Shown piece after piece: positions 43,971 to 52,809 of a stretch of DNA of 64,000 bases. The notes beneath the pieces are model-generated. The model did not search any database. It had not been told where the DNA came from and saw only the letters and a program-made list of their open reading frames with translations. The DNA is taken from positions 94,248 through 158,247 of the forward strand of contig JAGYOH010000005.1 of assembly GCA_018399635.1 (NCBI GenBank), given 5' to 3'. Numbering within the stretch: the first letter of the stretch is position 1; each line of letters opens with the position of its first letter. The stretch comes from Clostridia bacterium. Lineage in GTDB: Bacteria > Bacillota > Clostridia > Peptostreptococcales > Acidaminobacteraceae. A program made the translations under genes and the position numbers.

Positions 43971-46355
43971 CTAATCGGTTGACTTTTCTTCTCTTTCCAG
44001 GGGAAGGACTTCATCGATGAAAACCCTCACGAGTCGGGGATCGAACTGGGTCCCGGCAAAGGCTTCAAGCTCACCCACCGCCTCCTGGAAAGTCAGGGCC
44101 TTGCGATAAGTCCGGTCCGACATCATGGCTTCATAGGCGTCGGCGATGGCGATGATCCGGGCGAAATAAGGGATTTCCTCTCCCGCCAGTCCGCCGGGGT
44201 AGCCCGTGCCGTCATATTTTTCATGGTGGCGCAGGGCATAGACGGCCAGGTCGGTGAATTCATCCGCCGCTCTGAGAATCTGGTAGCCCGCCCGGGTGTG
44301 GTCCTTCATGATCTGGTATTCTTCATCCGTCAGTTTCCCCGGTTTGTCCAGGACGCTGTCGGGAATCGTGACCTTGCCGATGTCATGGAGCATCCCCGCC
44401 AGTTCGAGTTCGTGAATGTCCTCCACCGTCAGCTCCAGGGCCCGGCCCATGAGACCGCAAAGCCGGCCCACCTCTTCGGAATGCTGCTTTTCCTCGGAAT
44501 ATTTGTTGGTCAGGGTCTCCAGAATCCCCCGGATGGAGTGGTTCACCACGCTGCGGCCGTCAATGATCTTCCTTTTGAACATCTGCCGTTCAGCGGTCTT
44601 GAAAACCTCGCCCAGGTCCTGGGACTCCTTCTCCTTGAGGCCGGTCCCCACCGCCACTGAGATTTGAACATTTTCATGGTAAAGCTTGCCTGCCATTCTC
44701 AGAATGCCCTCCTTGAGCAGGTCGAGTTCCCTTTCTCCCTGTTTAAGGGTCACGATGATGAATTCGTCCCCCCCGATCCGTGCCAGGATGCCATAGTCCC
44801 TGGCCACCCATTTCAGGGTCATCCCCAGGAGGTCGAGGACCCCGTCCCCGGCGGCGGTGCCGAAGGCGTCGTTGATGAGCTTGAGCCCGTTGAGGTCGAT
44901 CATGGTCAGGCCGATGGGGAGGTTCCAGGGCCGGTCGATCTTTTTCAGATAATCGAAGAAATACCGGCGGTTGAAAAGTCCGGTGAGATGGTCGTGGTAA
45001 CTGGTGAATTCCAGCTGCTCTTCATAATGCTTGATGTCCGTGATATCGATATGGATGCCGACGGTGATGTCCGTCGGGGCCCCCGACTCATCCTTCAGGG
45101 TACGGGCCCGGGACAGAATCCACCGGTAATCCCCGTCAGCCCCCAGCATCCTGAAACGGTTCTCATAACTGCCGGCTGAAGAATCGTCAACATAAGCCAT
45201 CAGTCTGGCCACCGCCGGGTCGAGGTCGTCGGGATGGACCAGGGGTCGCCAGACCCTCATGGCATCGCAGGTATCCCCGGAAATGAACCGGTCCCTGGCA
45301 TGGCCCAGGAGCTGGAAGTACTCCTCGGAGCACCACAGGCTCCCGCTCTGTTGGTCATACTCCCAGACCCCGATATTGGAAACCGACGTGATGGTCCGGT
45401 AGCGGTTTTCTGTGAATCGATGATGGGCCTCCAGGGCCTTTTTCCGGCTGATGTCGATATGGGTTCCCATCAGGGTTCTGGGGGTCTTTTCCCCGGCCCA
45501 GACCGTCACCTTGCCGGTGCTTTGCACCCAGACCCAGCGCCCCTCCTTGTGTCGCATCCTGAAGACGGCTTCATGCTGGCCGTCATCCACCAGCCGCACC
45601 TCGTCCCCGGCCCTGTCCTCTTCATGCAGGAGGCTTCTGAAGGTGGTCATGGTGATGGGGGAGAGTTCCTCCCGGGTGTAGCCCAACATCCCCGCCCAGC
45701 GGTCATTGACCAGGAGGTCACCGGAGGCATAATCCCATTCCCAGGTTCCGGCATTGGTGGCCTGGATGATATTTTCGGTTCTCTCCTGGCTTCGTCTTAT
45801 CTGGCGGTTCAGTCGCCTGGTCCTGTAGAGCATCACAGAAAGGATGGCCAGGGAAAGGAGGAGGAGGAAATGAATGGCGGCATAGAGGGTTTTGTTGTGC
45901 CGGGCCAGCTGTACCAGCCGGGTGCGGTCGTTGACGATGGAAAAAAGACAGACCTCTCCCTGGTAGTCAAAGGGGTAGGCTCTGATTTCAACGGACTTGA
46001 CGCTGCCGTCTGCCAAGAGATGTTGGAAATTGAAATAATTCCGGTCGCCGGCGGCGGCGAGGGCCAGTTCCTTTTCAACCTCGCCCTCCGGCAGGGTGTT
46101 GATTTCGATGATCGACATGGCCGTCAAATCAGGATAGCCATAAAACTCCCTGGCCGCCTCATTGGCAAAGAGAATCTCACCGGTTCCGGGATCGATGAAC
46201 ATCATGATGGACTGGTGGCTGTTCAAGAGGTCCTCGTGGTCCACGGTGCTTTGGGAGAAGGCCGCCGTGCCGCTGAGTAAAAGACCTGTCAGGACCAGGA
46301 GGGCCAGCCTGCTCCTCCTGTTTCCTTCGTTTTTGCCGCCCTTGATCCGGTTCAT
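43971..46355 (-). CDS. membrane PAS-GGDEF-HD-GYP protein
   Basis: 794 residues from the ATG at 46355 (GAGGAGG upstream). Signal/anchor helix (12-32), an extracytoplasmic PAS-like segment, a second helix near 155-175 (FLLLLSLAILSVML), then two PAS domains, GGDEF (RIGGDEFIIV) and HD-GYP (HDIGK, HHEKYDGTGYP, IADAYEAM). Both catalytic motifs are intact. It lies 19 bp after a GGDEF gene and before a similar HD-GYP gene; the last two share the same C-terminal layout and probably arose by duplication. Confidence 0.93.
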   Translation of the reverse strand: MNRIKGGKNEGNRRSRLALLVLTGLLLSGTAAFSQSTVDHEDLLNSHQSIMMFIDPGTGEILFANEAAREFYGYPDLTAMSIIEINTLPEGEVEKELALAAAGDRNYFNFQHLLADGSVKSVEIRAYPFDYQGEVCLFSIVNDRTRLVQLARHNKTLYAAIHFLLLLSLAILSVMLYRTRRLNRQIRRSQERTENIIQATNAGTWEWDYASGDLLVNDRWAGMLGYTREELSPITMTTFRSLLHEEDRAGDEVRLVDDGQHEAVFRMRHKEGRWVWVQSTGKVTVWAGEKTPRTLMGTHIDISRKKALEAHHRFTENRYRTITSVSNIGVWEYDQQSGSLWCSEEYFQLLGHARDRFISGDTCDAMRVWRPLVHPDDLDPAVARLMAYVDDSSAGSYENRFRMLGADGDYRWILSRARTLKDESGAPTDITVGIHIDITDIKHYEEQLEFTSYHDHLTGLFNRRYFFDYLKKIDRPWNLPIGLTMIDLNGLKLINDAFGTAAGDGVLDLLGMTLKWVARDYGILARIGGDEFIIVTLKQGERELDLLKEGILRMAGKLYHENVQISVAVGTGLKEKESQDLGEVFKTAERQMFKRKIIDGRSVVNHSIRGILETLTNKYSEEKQHSEEVGRLCGLMGRALELTVEDIHELELAGMLHDIGKVTIPDSVLDKPGKLTDEEYQIMKDHTRAGYQILRAADEFTDLAVYALRHHEKYDGTGYPGGLAGEEIPYFARIIAIADAYEAMMSDRTYRKALTFQEAVGELEAFAGTQFDPRLVRVFIDEVLPLEREEKSTD

Positions 46356-46374
46356 AAATCCCCTCCTCATGTCT

Positions 46375-47916
46375 CTACCCTCTGGTGACCTGGTTTCTGC
46401 CGCTTCTCTTGGATTCATACATGGCCTGGTCGGCCCGGTGGATCGCCTCTTCCAGGGTTTCAAAGGCGGTGCAGGTCGAGAGGCCGAAGCTGGCGGTGAC
46501 GGTTTCTCCTTCGATGAAGGTCTTGCCGCTCAAGGCCTTTCTCAGCCGTTCCGCTATCTGGGCGGCCACCTTGAACTCCGTTCTCGGCAGCAGGATGATG
46601 AATTCCTCCCCGCCCCATCGTCCCACCACGTCGATGTCCCTGACATGCTCGAGAATGGTGGCGGAAATATCCCTGAGGACCTCATCGCCGGCGCTGTGTC
46701 CGTGACGGTCGTTGATCCGTTTGAAATCGTCGATGTCGAGGATGACGACGGAGGAGACGAGTCGGTCATCCTTGAGTTCGCTCTGGGCGAGCTCGAGGAA
46801 CTTGTGGCGGTTGAAGACATTGGTGAGCTGGTCCACGGTGGAGTACATTTCAAGGACCGTCTGCTTGCTCAGGTAAATGAGGACCCCGATGATGAGGATG
46901 ATGAAGAGGACGCTCACATAGAGGATGTCGCTGATAAGGTGGTTGTAGATGCCGTAGAATTCGGTATTCCTGGAGAGTCCCACCAGATAAGCCACCGGGT
47001 CTCCCTTGATATTGCGGATCTGGATGAAATTGATCAGATAGTCACTGCCCTCGTAGTTCACCAGTTCGGAAAAACTCTTCAAGGCGGCGATATCCTCAGG
47101 GTGGTCCTGAATCATCCGGTCGAAGAGATGGGCCTTGACCTGTGCCTCGTAGCGGTCGATTCCCGGATGGGAGTCCTTGATTTCACTGTCGCAATAAAAG
47201 CCCTCAAGATAGGGATGGGGGACATAATGATGCAGTTCCTCCTCCCAGAGCACCTCCCTGACAGCCGTTTCACTGATCATGAAATTGCTGAAGATCCCGG
47301 GGTAGAGCTCATTCATGTTGTGGATCATGGTGTTCATGGAGATGGAAATCTCCACGGAACCCACGGGGTCCTCCTGATAGGTCAGGGGGTAGACGAAACG
47401 ATAACCGTTGAAAATCCTGCCTTCTTCAAAGCCGATGACTTTCCGGTGGTCCGTATTGGCGATGCGGACGGATTCCCTGACCGCCATGAGACCGTCCCCG
47501 AATTTTTCCGGGGCGTGCAACCTGAGAAAACTGATGCCTTCACTGGTATGCAGGTGGAATTGTCTGAAGTCGAAGGCCTTGATATAGGCGTACTCCGGTT
47601 GGAGGATTTCAAGAAGTTCTTGCCGGATCAGGTCTTGTTCCTGGTCATCGGCGTCGGAGACCCGGGCCATCCTCCACAGGATTTCCGGCTGATTCACCAC
47701 CCGCTCGAAGACGTACTCCGAGAATTTTTCATAGGTTTTCAGGCTCGCGGTCATCTTCGACTGGAAGGATTGAAGCTCTGAATTCAAGTAGGCCTCTCTT
47801 TTGATCCGGTTGTCACTGATGACGGTCCGAAGCACCAGGACCCACAGCAAAAGGATGACCATGATCAGAAGCACTCTTCTTTTTTTACTGGCTACTCCGG
47901 CAAACCATTTTTCCAT
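46375..47916 (-). CDS. membrane-anchored diguanylate cyclase
   Basis: 513 residues. Helices at about 13-31 and 317-340 flank an extracytoplasmic sensor of about 285 residues, long enough for a double Cache-like fold. The GGDEF domain has an intact active site (GRWGGEEF) with an I-site RDID exactly five residues before it. First gene of the three-gene c-di-GMP operon; promoter at 48016-48043. Confidence 0.93.
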   Translation of the reverse strand: MEKWFAGVASKKRRVLLIMVILLLWVLVLRTVISDNRIKREAYLNSELQSFQSKMTASLKTYEKFSEYVFERVVNQPEILWRMARVSDADDQEQDLIRQELLEILQPEYAYIKAFDFRQFHLHTSEGISFLRLHAPEKFGDGLMAVRESVRIANTDHRKVIGFEEGRIFNGYRFVYPLTYQEDPVGSVEISISMNTMIHNMNELYPGIFSNFMISETAVREVLWEEELHHYVPHPYLEGFYCDSEIKDSHPGIDRYEAQVKAHLFDRMIQDHPEDIAALKSFSELVNYEGSDYLINFIQIRNIKGDPVAYLVGLSRNTEFYGIYNHLISDILYVSVLFIILIIGVLIYLSKQTVLEMYSTVDQLTNVFNRHKFLELAQSELKDDRLVSSVVILDIDDFKRINDRHGHSAGDEVLRDISATILEHVRDIDVVGRWGGEEFIILLPRTEFKVAAQIAERLRKALSGKTFIEGETVTASFGLSTCTAFETLEEAIHRADQAMYESKRSGRNQVTRG

Positions 47917-48221
47917 TATTCAAACACCTTCATGTTGGATTTTGAACATCGACACCCGTTACAAGGGATTCCGGCTTCATCCGCAACAGAACACCTGGAT
48001 GCTGTTATTGCATTAATTATATCAAAAGGAATCCTTAAAGCAATTTTTTTAGCACATAAAGTGGTATAAATTGTCTTTTGAAAAATATCCTCTCCTTCCG
48101 GGCCGCCTGGAGAATCCCATGGTCCTGGCGGCAGACCCGAATATTTTTTGCCTGCAGGGGGGAATCTGTGGGATAATGGTTAAAAGCACTCCGGTATTTC
48201 AAAGTACAAAGGAGGTCAATC
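47917..48221. other. intergenic region between divergent operons
   Basis: 305 bp without a gene. It holds the promoter of the c-di-GMP operon at 48016-48043 (minus) and a possible promoter for the aminotransferase (GATAAT near 48173-48178 with TTGCCT 18 bp upstream, plus strand). No regulator-sized palindrome was seen. Confidence 0.6.
48016..48043 (-). promoter_or_regulatory. promoter of the c-di-GMP operon
   Basis: Extended -10 TGATATAAT (hexamer 48016-48021) and TTGCTT (48038-48043) with a 16 bp spacer. Confidence 0.7.
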
Positions 48222-49361
48222 ATGGATCAATTCAAGGCAATCCGAAAAGAATATCCGGGAACCCTGCATCAGGTCTATCTCGACACCTCGACCACCGGCC
48301 TTTTTTCAAAAGCCGGGCGGGACGCCATGGTGGATTTCATTGACCGGCGCCATCATGAGGGCATCCCCATGAAGGGTTACTGGGGGGTCTGGCAGGAGGC
48401 CGACGACTGGCGGGCCGTCTTCGCCGACATGATCGGAGCCGGGGCTGAAGAGGTTTTCTTCGGCAAGGACAGCTCCGACATGATGAACGTCTTCATCAGC
48501 ACCATCCCGGTGCCCGAGGGCAGCCATGTCCTGATTCCCGACATCTCCTTCCCCTCCACCCGAAACGCCTGGCTCAACCGTGAAAGGGACGGGATCGAGG
48601 TCCGCTACCTCAAGAACACCGACGGCGTGGTCACCACCGACGACCTCATCGAGAGCATCAACGACAAGACCTTTGCCGTCTCCATCTGCTCCGTGGAGCC
48701 CTCCTCGGGCTACCAGTACGAAATCACCCGCCTCGGGAGGATCTGCCGGGAAAGGGGGGTCTACTTCGTGGTGGATGCCACCCAGAGCCTCGGGGCCATG
48801 GATCTCGATGTCGCCGCCATGAATATCGATGTCATGGTGGCCTCCACCTACAAGTGGCTGTGTAATGTCTTCGGCTTCGGAGTGGGCTACATCCGGGCCG
48901 AAGTCCTGGAAAAAATCACCCCCCGGCATGTCGGCTGGACCGGGGTCAAGGACCGGATCAAGGATTTCAACAAGCTCTCCTTTGACCTGCATCCCGGCGC
49001 CCGCCGCTTTGAAACCGGGGGGCTCAACTGGGTGGGTCTGGCCGGCATCAAGGCCTCCGTGGCCACCTACACCGGTCTCGGCAAGCAGGCCGTGGAGGCC
49101 CGCATTCTGGGTCTCGTGGACCGCCTTTATGAAGGCATGAAGACCGTCCCGGGGGTTGAAATCCATCCCAGTCTGCCCGGGGTCAACCGCAGCAGCATCG
49201 TCTACCTCCGCCTCAAGGAGGGGCACTTCCTGAGTCAGAAAGTCCTGGACAAGGCCCATGTCCGGGTCAATCTGGCCGGCCGGTCCATCCGGGTGGGGAT
49301 CCACTTCTACAACGATGAAGCCGATATCGACGCCCTGGTGGCGGTGCTTGAGAAAATATGA
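48222..49361 (+). CDS. class V PLP-dependent aminotransferase / cysteine-desulfurase-like protein
   Basis: 379 residues. Fold-type I class V features: DATQSLGAMDLDV with the PLP Asp, and the Schiff-base Lys in VASTYKWLCNVFG. No conserved active-site Cys loop typical of NifS/IscS was seen; the layout is closer to isopenicillin-N-epimerase-like or selenocysteine-lyase-like branches. Reaction unknown. RBS AAGGAGG. The methyltransferase gene follows after 50 bp and is probably cotranscribed, without obvious functional link. Confidence 0.88.
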   Translation: MDQFKAIRKEYPGTLHQVYLDTSTTGLFSKAGRDAMVDFIDRRHHEGIPMKGYWGVWQEADDWRAVFADMIGAGAEEVFFGKDSSDMMNVFISTIPVPEGSHVLIPDISFPSTRNAWLNRERDGIEVRYLKNTDGVVTTDDLIESINDKTFAVSICSVEPSSGYQYEITRLGRICRERGVYFVVDATQSLGAMDLDVAAMNIDVMVASTYKWLCNVFGFGVGYIRAEVLEKITPRHVGWTGVKDRIKDFNKLSFDLHPGARRFETGGLNWVGLAGIKASVATYTGLGKQAVEARILGLVDRLYEGMKTVPGVEIHPSLPGVNRSSIVYLRLKEGHFLSQKVLDKAHVRVNLAGRSIRVGIHFYNDEADIDALVAVLEKI

Positions 49362-49411
49362 CCTCCGGCCTTGCCGGACCACAAGCCCCTTGAAGAATCA
49401 CGGGGCGGGAG

Positions 49412-50416
49412 ATGACAAAAATGACTAAAATCAAAGCCCGAAGAAACAAGACCATCGACACCCCCCTGACCGAGGGGCGGGACTATCTGGAGCGGTGTCT
49501 CAGGATTGACAAGCCGGTGGAGGATCTGGGTGGCTGCCTGGACAAGACCATCATCGGGGACACCTTCGAGGTGACCGGTTTTCTGCCAGAGGGCAGCGTG
49601 GACCTCATCATCGCCGACCCCCCCTACAATCTGACCAAGTCCTATCACGGCACCACCTTTTCCAGGCAGACCACCGACGACTACGAGGCCTACACGAGAA
49701 GCTGGCTGTCCGCTGTGACCCCCCTCTTGAAGGAGGAGGGCACCCTCTACGTCTGCTGCGACTGGGAGAGTTCTCTCATCATCGGCCGGGTCCTGGGTGA
49801 ATTTCTCCAGATCAGAAACCGCATCACCTGGCAGCGGGACAAGGGCCGGGGGGCCCGGTCCAATTGGAAGAACAACCTGGAGGATATCTGGTTTGCCACG
49901 AAGTCCGACCGCTACACCTTCAACCTCGACGCCGTCAAGGTCAGGAGGAAGGTGGTCGCCCCCTACCGGGCCGACGGCAGGCCCAAGGACTGGGTGGAAA
50001 GCGATGAGGGCAACTATCGGGACACCCATCCCTCCAATTTCTGGGATGACATCACCATCCCCTTCTGGTCCATGGCGGAAAACACCGCCCATCCCACCCA
50101 GAAGTCGGAAAAGCTGGTGGCCAAAATGATTCTGGCCAGCTCGAATCCCGGGGACATCGTCCTGGATCCCTTCCTGGGTTCCGGCACCAGCAGTGTGGTG
50201 GCCAAAAAACTGGGCCGGCACTATCTGGGCATCGAACGCAGCGAGCAGTACTGTCTCTGGGCGGAGGAGCGGCTCCAGGGGGCCGGAACCCACCCTCAGA
50301 TCCAGGGCTATGTGGACGGGGTCTTCTGGGAGAGGAACACCCTCTCCCGGCAAAAGAGCAAGAAGCCGAGGGTCCCTCCCGGAAAGCAGCTCCCCAAGGA
50401 CTCCGAAAATCCCTGA
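49412..50416 (+). CDS. orphan site-specific DNA methyltransferase (N6-adenine or N4-cytosine)
   Basis: 334 residues; an ATG three codons in has the better placed GGGAG. Motif IV DPPYNL at 69-74 precedes motif I (DPFLGSGTSSVVA, about 250), the beta-class order. Between them lies the putative target-recognition part (WQRDKGRGARSNWKNN). No restriction endonuclease is encoded nearby, so it is a solitary methyltransferase, possibly regulatory. DPPY is compatible with adenine-N6 methylation. Recognition sequence unknown. Confidence 0.9.
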   Translation: MTKMTKIKARRNKTIDTPLTEGRDYLERCLRIDKPVEDLGGCLDKTIIGDTFEVTGFLPEGSVDLIIADPPYNLTKSYHGTTFSRQTTDDYEAYTRSWLSAVTPLLKEEGTLYVCCDWESSLIIGRVLGEFLQIRNRITWQRDKGRGARSNWKNNLEDIWFATKSDRYTFNLDAVKVRRKVVAPYRADGRPKDWVESDEGNYRDTHPSNFWDDITIPFWSMAENTAHPTQKSEKLVAKMILASSNPGDIVLDPFLGSGTSSVVAKKLGRHYLGIERSEQYCLWAEERLQGAGTHPQIQGYVDGVFWERNTLSRQKSKKPRVPPGKQLPKDSENP

Positions 50417-50432
50417 TTCAAAAAAACCCATG

Positions 50433-50462
50433 AAAAAACGGCATTCATCTGCCGTTTTTTTT
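50433..50462 (+). terminator. methyltransferase terminator
   Basis: Stem AAAACGGCA/TGCCGTTTT with a 6-base loop and a T run; the A run on the other side may let it act for the convergent gene too. Confidence 0.9.
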
Positions 50463-50598
50463 GCTTTGATTTGAATTTTATTTTCACCCGGGTTTTTCTG
50501 GAATGCCAGTCCATTTCGCCCGGAACCCCTCCTCCACCGGTTGAAGGTACCGCCGCCATGGCCGGCAAAAAGGATTTCAAGACCCGCCCGTCTCACAC

Positions 50599-51630
50599 TC
50601 AAATAAAATCCGAGACCTTGAACCGGCTGAAGTCAGGCCCCTCTTTCATGAAATCCCGTTTCAGCAGCAGGGACAGAGCGGCGATCAGCCCGTCGATACC
50701 CGGCGTTGCCACCTGATGAATCCGGCCCAGCCTGGCCAGGGGAACCAGCCCGTAAGGAATGTCCTCCGTGAAATAGCGGTGGTCCAGGGAACCGGGCCCC
50801 CTGCTTCTTCGATAAGAATCATTCATATGAATGGCCTCAAAAAGTTTTTCATGCTTCAGGGGCCAGAAACTGTTGATGATCTCCACCACCCCCATCGCCC
50901 TGACCCCCATGGCCCTGGCGACATCGACCCTCTCCTTGTCAATGATTTCTATCAAATCGACTGCATGGGGGGAGGCCCCCTGGGCATAAAAGAGAAAATC
51001 CTCTCCGGCATCGATTCTCGCCGCATTGAGGAGGGCGATGGGCACGTGAAGGATGGGATTGGAATTGTTCAGGGAGGTGATCAGGGGGTTCTCCACGGGC
51101 TTCAACTGGGGAAAGACCGGTTTCAAGCGACGGATCAGAGTCATGGTTTTTTCCTTGGGAATACCGGCGATGGTGATTTTTTCCTTGATTCCCCCCAGTC
51201 TGACTACCCCCTCGTCATCGAAGGTGCTCAGAAACAACATGGCGCCGGTTTCAGCCAGGGTGACCCCCTTGTCCTTCAGTTCTTCTCCGAGGACCGTCTT
51301 GAACTCCACCACCCCCCAGTTGCCGTTGAAAACAAGGATGGTCTGTCCCCTTTCCAGCCGGTTCCGGAATCCCTCGGCCACCGGCCTGTGACCCTGGGCG
51401 GTGGTCATGACCAGAATGAACTCGGCCCCGCGAATGCAGTCAATCAAATCGCTGCCGACAGCCACCCTCTCCTTCAGCTCCAGGATGCCGGTGACCCGGA
51501 TACCCGCCTCCCGGATGGTCTTCACCCTGGCTTGATTCCGATCATAAAGGGAGACCTCATGGCCCTTGGCACTGATCATAGCCGCCATGGCCTGGCCGGT
51601 TCTACCGGCTCCGATCACTGAAAATTTCAT
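50599..51630 (-). CDS. NAD(P)-dependent opine/octopine dehydrogenase-like protein
   Basis: 343 residues. N-terminal Rossmann domain (GAGRTGQAMAA) and a C-terminal octopine-dehydrogenase domain with SLNNSNPILHVPIALLNAARI, which includes the Asn-x4-His active-site motif of the family. Such enzymes reductively join an amino acid to a 2-oxoacid, or reverse this. Monocistronic. Its substrates cannot be told from the sequence. Confidence 0.88.
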   Translation of the reverse strand: MKFSVIGAGRTGQAMAAMISAKGHEVSLYDRNQARVKTIREAGIRVTGILELKERVAVGSDLIDCIRGAEFILVMTTAQGHRPVAEGFRNRLERGQTILVFNGNWGVVEFKTVLGEELKDKGVTLAETGAMLFLSTFDDEGVVRLGGIKEKITIAGIPKEKTMTLIRRLKPVFPQLKPVENPLITSLNNSNPILHVPIALLNAARIDAGEDFLFYAQGASPHAVDLIEIIDKERVDVARAMGVRAMGVVEIINSFWPLKHEKLFEAIHMNDSYRRSRGPGSLDHRYFTEDIPYGLVPLARLGRIHQVATPGIDGLIAALSLLLKRDFMKEGPDFSRFKVSDFI

Positions 51631-51680
51631 TGTAACCTCCTTCCAGGGAATCGTTTCACCGGTCCTTCACCCGTCCGGAC

Positions 51681-52742
51681 TCAGTCCGGCCGACCCGACG
51701 TCAGCCACCAGGTGAGGCCTGTGGCGAATTCATGGACCCTTTCAATATCCCCCCGCACCATGGCCTTGGCCATTTCCAGCCTCAAGGTCCAGACCATTTC
51801 CCTGTCCGGGGGAACCCGGGTCACCGTGGACCGGATGGCCTCGTAGCAACAGAAGTCCGGGGAGACCTCCCAAGGCCCGGGATAAACCCGGGCGTAGGCC
51901 AGAGCCTCGGAAAGGTCGAGGGCCCCATGGCCATTTTGGGGATCATGGCCGGCTTCGCCCAAGTCGTCAGCGGTCTTATAGAGAAGGTCTCTGACCTCAC
52001 CGGGGGTCAAATCGGGATGGTGGGCCAGCAGTTCGGCCACGGCCCCAGTGACCAGGGCGGTGGCATAGGAGGTGCCGTTGACATGGGTCATCCTTCCTGA
52101 AGCTCTGGCCACCCACAGGTCCTCTCCCCTGGCCAGCAGGGAGACCGAAGCGTTGGCCTGGGAAAAGTCCGCGGCCTGTCCCTTTGAATCCAGGGCTCCG
52201 ACACCGATGACAGTCTCATAGGCGGCGGGATAATAGATGTTTTCGGGGGCCGAATACCCGTCGTTGCCGACGGCGGACACCACCACCACCCCCCTGGCCT
52301 CCGCATGGTCACAGGCCGCCTTGAGCTCCGGTGAATCCAGGAGAATCCCCGCACTCAGATTGATGACCCGGCAGTCAAAGGTCTCCACCGCATCGTAAAT
52401 GCTCCGGGCCAGCATGGCGGCATCCCCCTTGACCACTGCCTCTCCCTCCAGGCTGAAATAGACCAGAGGGACCAGGATGGCCTCCGGAAAAGCACCGACC
52501 AGGTCCCGGTCCGGCTTGCCGAGAATGAGGCTCGCAATGGCGGTACCGTGATCGAGCTTGTCTTCGGTGTCCTCCCCCGGGAGGATGTAATTCCTCCCGG
52601 CGTCGATGTGGTCACCTGCCAGGGCCCTGGTGGAAATCCCGGTATCGATGATGGCGATTCTGACCCTTTCAGGGGCCTGCGCCCCGAAGGCCCTCCCGCC
52701 AAGGACCAGTAAAAGCACTATGGCGATTGTCCATCTGTGCAT
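51681..52742 (-). CDS. secreted subtilisin-like serine protease (S8)
   Basis: 353 residues. Signal peptide (1-20), then mature chain with almost no propeptide. Catalytic triad Asp33 (AIIDTG), His65 (DHGTAIA) and Ser225 (GTSYATA), oxyanion Asn160 (SAVGND). The C-terminal 70 residues hold a pair of Cys (FCCYE) and look separate from the protease fold. It lies 67 bp downstream of the AgrC-like kinase gene in the same direction, so it may process or degrade the peptide that the system senses; inference. Confidence 0.9.
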   Translation of the reverse strand: MHRWTIAIVLLLVLGGRAFGAQAPERVRIAIIDTGISTRALAGDHIDAGRNYILPGEDTEDKLDHGTAIASLILGKPDRDLVGAFPEAILVPLVYFSLEGEAVVKGDAAMLARSIYDAVETFDCRVINLSAGILLDSPELKAACDHAEARGVVVVSAVGNDGYSAPENIYYPAAYETVIGVGALDSKGQAADFSQANASVSLLARGEDLWVARASGRMTHVNGTSYATALVTGAVAELLAHHPDLTPGEVRDLLYKTADDLGEAGHDPQNGHGALDLSEALAYARVYPGPWEVSPDFCCYEAIRSTVTRVPPDREMVWTLRLEMAKAMVRGDIERVHEFATGLTWWLTSGRPD

Positions 52743-52809
52743 GGGTCACCTCCCCTTGAATTTTTTCATCCTGCCGGCGGATCCTCCGCCGTCAGTTGTC
52801 ACCCTGAGG

